Shown here: piece by piece, positions 61,953 to 64,000 of the stretch | How positions within the stretch are numbered: position 1 is the stretch's first letter | How the letters are laid out: each line of letters begins with the position of its first letter | Assembly (NCBI RefSeq): GCF_900046475.1 | Contig: NZ_FCOU01000009.1 | Location: 124,001 to 188,000, forward strand | Direction of reading: 5' to 3' | DNA from: Collinsella ihumii | GTDB taxonomy: Bacteria; Actinomycetota; Coriobacteriia; Coriobacteriales; Coriobacteriaceae | DNA length: 64,000 nucleotides | Notes under the pieces: model-generated | Databases searched by the model: none | Told to the model about the DNA's origin: nothing | What the model saw: only the letters and a program-made list of their open reading frames with translations | Made by a program: the position numbers and the translations under genes

Positions 61953-62960
61953 CTATTCGTTCAGGATGAGCGGGATGATCTCGTCGCCAGCCTCGGTGCG
62001 ACCCATGGAACGCTCCGCGATCTCGTCGTAGGCGGCGGCAAGATCCCAAGGCAGCTCATCGTGCAGCTCGATATCGCGGCCCGTCACCGGGTGGGTGAAC
62101 TTCACGCGCCACGAGTGGAGAAACTGCCGTGTGAGCCCGAGGTTCGCGCGCTCGCTCCCCTTGCCGTACAGCGGGTCTCCCACAAGCGCGTGGTTGATGT
62201 GGCGCATATGAACGCGGATCTGATGCGTGCGCCCGGTATACAGATGGCACTCGACCAGGGTGTAGCCCTCATCGCCACGCTCGGCCTCGAACCGCTCCAG
62301 CACCTTGAACGTCGTGATGGCCTGGCGCGCAAAGGGATCGTCGGAGACCGCCATCTTCACACGGTCGCGCGTCGAGCGCGCGATACCCGTGTTGATGGTA
62401 CCGGAGTCCATAGCGATGTAGCCATGGCACAGCGCGACGTACCGGCGGTCGAGCGTGCGCAGGCGGATCAGGTCCTGCAATGCGCGCTGCGTGTTGTCAT
62501 CCTTCGCCGCAAGCATGAGCCCTGACGTATCGCGGTCAAGACGATGCACGATACCGGGCCGGTCCTCACCCTGCAGCGTGCCCAAGTGGTCGATGCCGCA
62601 GTGATATACCAACGCGTTGGCAAGCGTGCCCGACTCGTGCCCATGCGCGGGATGGCACACCAGGCCGCGCTGCTTGGAGAGCACGATCAGATAGTCATCT
62701 TCATATCGGATATCGAGCGGGATGGCCTGCGGCTCGAGCGCACCGGGATCGCGGACCTCGGGAAGATCGACTTCGATGCGATCGCCCTCTGCAACCACCT
62801 GCTTTTTGGAATAGCACGTCTCCCCGTTCACGTCGACAGCGCCCGATTCGATGAGCTTGGCGCATGCCGAGCGAGACGGGCACGCATCCTGGTTGCCCAG
62901 GAACTGGTCGAGACGCACACCCGCATCAAGCGAGGTCACGAGAAACCGAACGTCGCTCAT
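61953..62960 (-). CDS. rluD: RluA/RluD-family pseudouridine synthase
   Basis: 335 residues: S4 domain (GVRLDQFLGNQDACPSRSAC; VNGETCYSKKQVVAEGDRI) then the catalytic domain with HRLDRDTSGLML (catalytic Asp) and GRTHQIRVHM, plus DPLYGKGSE. It modifies 23S rRNA in the family's best-known members. The ATG overlaps the lspA stop by four bases, the conserved lspA-rluD pair of Gram-positive bacteria. Confidence 0.93.
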   Translation of the reverse strand: MSDVRFLVTSLDAGVRLDQFLGNQDACPSRSACAKLIESGAVDVNGETCYSKKQVVAEGDRIEVDLPEVRDPGALEPQAIPLDIRYEDDYLIVLSKQRGLVCHPAHGHESGTLANALVYHCGIDHLGTLQGEDRPGIVHRLDRDTSGLMLAAKDDNTQRALQDLIRLRTLDRRYVALCHGYIAMDSGTINTGIARSTRDRVKMAVSDDPFARQAITTFKVLERFEAERGDEGYTLVECHLYTGRTHQIRVHMRHINHALVGDPLYGKGSERANLGLTRQFLHSWRVKFTHPVTGRDIELHDELPWDLAAAYDEIAERSMGRTEAGDEIIPLILNE

Positions 62961-63508
62961 CGCGAATCACCGCCTCGCGGGGCCTTCTCAGCCCTTTCAT
63001 CCGCGCCTTCCCTGTTTGCCGGGCTCAGCAAAAAGCCGACAAACGCGATGACGGCACCGCAGGTGATGCCGATGTCAGCAACGTTGAACACGGGAAAGCT
63101 GATGAACGTCGTGGCGAAGAAATCCGTGACGAAACCGAACAGCATGCGGTCGATAGCGTTTCCCACAGCCCCTCCGGCGAGCATGCCGAGACCGATGACC
63201 TCGAGCCTGCTCACAATCGGGGCGCGCCACAGATACACGACGGTGAAGACGACGACCGCCAGCGCCAGGATCACGAACACGAAGCCGAAACCCTCGCCCA
63301 GGCTGAACGCGGCCCCCGTGTTCATGGCAAAACGAAGCTCAAGGATGCCGGGAATGAAGTCGGCCGACGTGAACCCGGCGCTCACCGCATCGCGCATCAT
63401 GACCTTCGTGACCTGATCGACGATTAAAAACGCGACGAACAGGATGCCCGCGACAGCCGCGCGCCATGCGCGTTCAGGCACAAAGGGCTTGATCTTGTTG
63501 TCTGCCAC
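62957..63508 (-). CDS. lspA: Lipoprotein signal peptidase
   Basis: Signal peptidase II, 183 residues with four membrane segments. LRFAMNTGAAFSLGEG, LAGGAVGNAIDRMLFGFVTD and FPVFNVADIGITCG contain the two catalytic Asp and the conserved Asn and Gly. A charged tail of ~20 residues follows. The start is GTG at 63506-63508 with AAAGGGG upstream. It follows ileS beyond a terminator. Confidence 0.95.
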   Translation of the reverse strand: MADNKIKPFVPERAWRAAVAGILFVAFLIVDQVTKVMMRDAVSAGFTSADFIPGILELRFAMNTGAAFSLGEGFGFVFVILALAVVVFTVVYLWRAPIVSRLEVIGLGMLAGGAVGNAIDRMLFGFVTDFFATTFISFPVFNVADIGITCGAVIAFVGFLLSPANREGADERAEKAPRGGDSR

Positions 63509-63558
63509 GGGCGACCCCTTTCAAAAGACTGCGGAGACGGGCGTCCGTCCCCTCATGA

Positions 63559-63592
63559 AGATGCCGCGCGACTTCAGGTTCGCGCGGCATCT
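63559..63592 (-). terminator. Terminator after ileS
   Basis: AGATGCCGCGCGA pairs with TCGCGCGGCATCT across an 8-base loop, about 20 bases after the ileS stop. The minus-strand tail (TCATGAGG) is short of T, so termination strength is uncertain. Confidence 0.65.
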
Positions 63593-63613
63593 CGCTTCAG
63601 GTGAGGTGCGACC

Positions 63614-64000
63614 TTACGCGCCGATCGCCTCGGCGCAGCGGTCGCAGATGTGAGCGTGCTCGCCGTGCACGCCGGTGGACTCGCGGAAGTTCCAGCAGCG
63701 ATCGCAGCACTCGCCGTGAGCGGCCTCGACGCGGGCGGAGAACTCCTCGCCGGAGGAAAGCTCGAGCTCGGAGACGATGAAGAACTCGGCGAGGTCGCAG
63801 GCCTTGTCCCCGGTCAGGAGGGCGTATGCCTCCGCAGGGGCGGTCGCGACCACGCGCGTGGCCTGGCTCTTGGTGAACGTGCCGGCGGCACGGGCATCCT
63901 CGAGCGCCTTGGTGACCACACCGCGCAGCTCGAGCGCGGCCTCGAGCACCGGCTTGTACTCGTTGGCGACCTCGAGCGAGATCGGCGCCTGGTACCAATC
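63614..64000 (-). CDS. ileS: Isoleucyl-tRNA synthetase (5' part outside window)
   Basis: The last ~128 residues are present. The C-terminal zinc-binding part reads GECCDRCWNFRE and HICDRCAEAIG, the family's four-Cys end, and SLEVANEYKPVLEAALELRG precedes it. The frame continues to the edge of the window. Its place before lspA is usual in Gram-positive bacteria. Confidence 0.93.
   Translation of the reverse strand, partial: DWYQAPISLEVANEYKPVLEAALELRGVVTKALEDARAAGTFTKSQATRVVATAPAEAYALLTGDKACDLAEFFIVSELELSSGEEFSARVEAAHGECCDRCWNFRESTGVHGEHAHICDRCAEAIGA

Overview
The window is about 64 kb of high-GC (mostly above 60%) chromosome from a Gram-positive-type bacterium, most likely a member of the Coriobacteriia (Collinsella-like Actinomycetota). 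The guess rests on several things: high GC with frequent GTG and TTG starts behind strong Shine-Dalgarno sites, an Mre/Rod wall-elongation cluster, a SigB-type sigma factor, a shikimate dehydrogenase-shikimate kinase fusion, and a polytopic membrane LuxR protein of a kind I associate with this class. There are no rRNA genes, CRISPR arrays, integrases or transposases. One tRNA gene, tRNA-Arg(CCG), is present.

Layout. 0.0-1.1 kb: rpsP-khpA-rimM (minus; rimM runs off the edge). 1.4-2.7 kb: dinB (plus, apparently leaderless). 2.7-6.7 kb (minus): rplU, rpmA, then obgE-nadD-yqeK-rsfS, so ribosome assembly and NAD synthesis. 6.8-10.4 kb (minus): two orphan tRNA/radical-SAM-type families (TIGR03960 and DUF2344) and a DUF697 membrane protein. 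10.5-16.4 kb (minus): mreB-mreC-mreD-mrdA-rodA, the lateral wall machine. 16.5-22.8 kb (minus): a TPR membrane protein with a cyclophilin, a zinc-ribbon membrane protein, a CtpE-like P-type ATPase, and tRNA-Arg. 23.2-33.5 kb (plus): aroF-tyrA-aroB-aroA-aroC-pheA-aroE/K-aroQ, a complete chorismate pathway plus the Phe and Tyr branches, followed by a FUSC-type membrane protein. 33.6-38.7 kb (minus): efp, then asp23-nusB-xseB-tlyA-nadK-recN. 45.3-50.3 kb (minus): ruvX-mltG-yqeG-aroK-(degenerate AroB paralogue)-pepP, downstream of alaS. 53.3-59.2 kb (minus): dgt, rarA, then a DUF948 protein, a degenerate RsbW-like protein, sigB and an AI-2E-type permease. 59.4-64 kb: an orphan A24 prepilin peptidase and a small membrane protein (plus), then a GT2 glycosyltransferase, rluD, lspA and the 3' end of ileS (minus).

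The accessory region is 38.9-45.2 kb. It lies between pepP and efp, which are neighbours in many Firmicutes. It has much lower GC (21/60, 29/60 and 22/60 in three hand-counted blocks, against 45/60 in aroC). It holds a 868-residue polytopic protein with two separate LuxR-type HTH domains, which looks like a head-to-tail fusion of two membrane LuxR regulators, and five small exported or membrane proteins. Two of the exported proteins are clear paralogues placed on either side of the regulator. I read this as an acquired, self-regulated secretion cassette of unknown function. It is the best candidate here for an undescribed system.

Two other things stand out. The first is an AroB-family protein translationally coupled to aroK that has lost all three metal ligands and the active-site lysine, while an intact aroB sits 20 kb away. 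The second is a family of three near-perfect 88-94 bp palindromes that share a TTTTNGGGACAG core at three unrelated gene boundaries.
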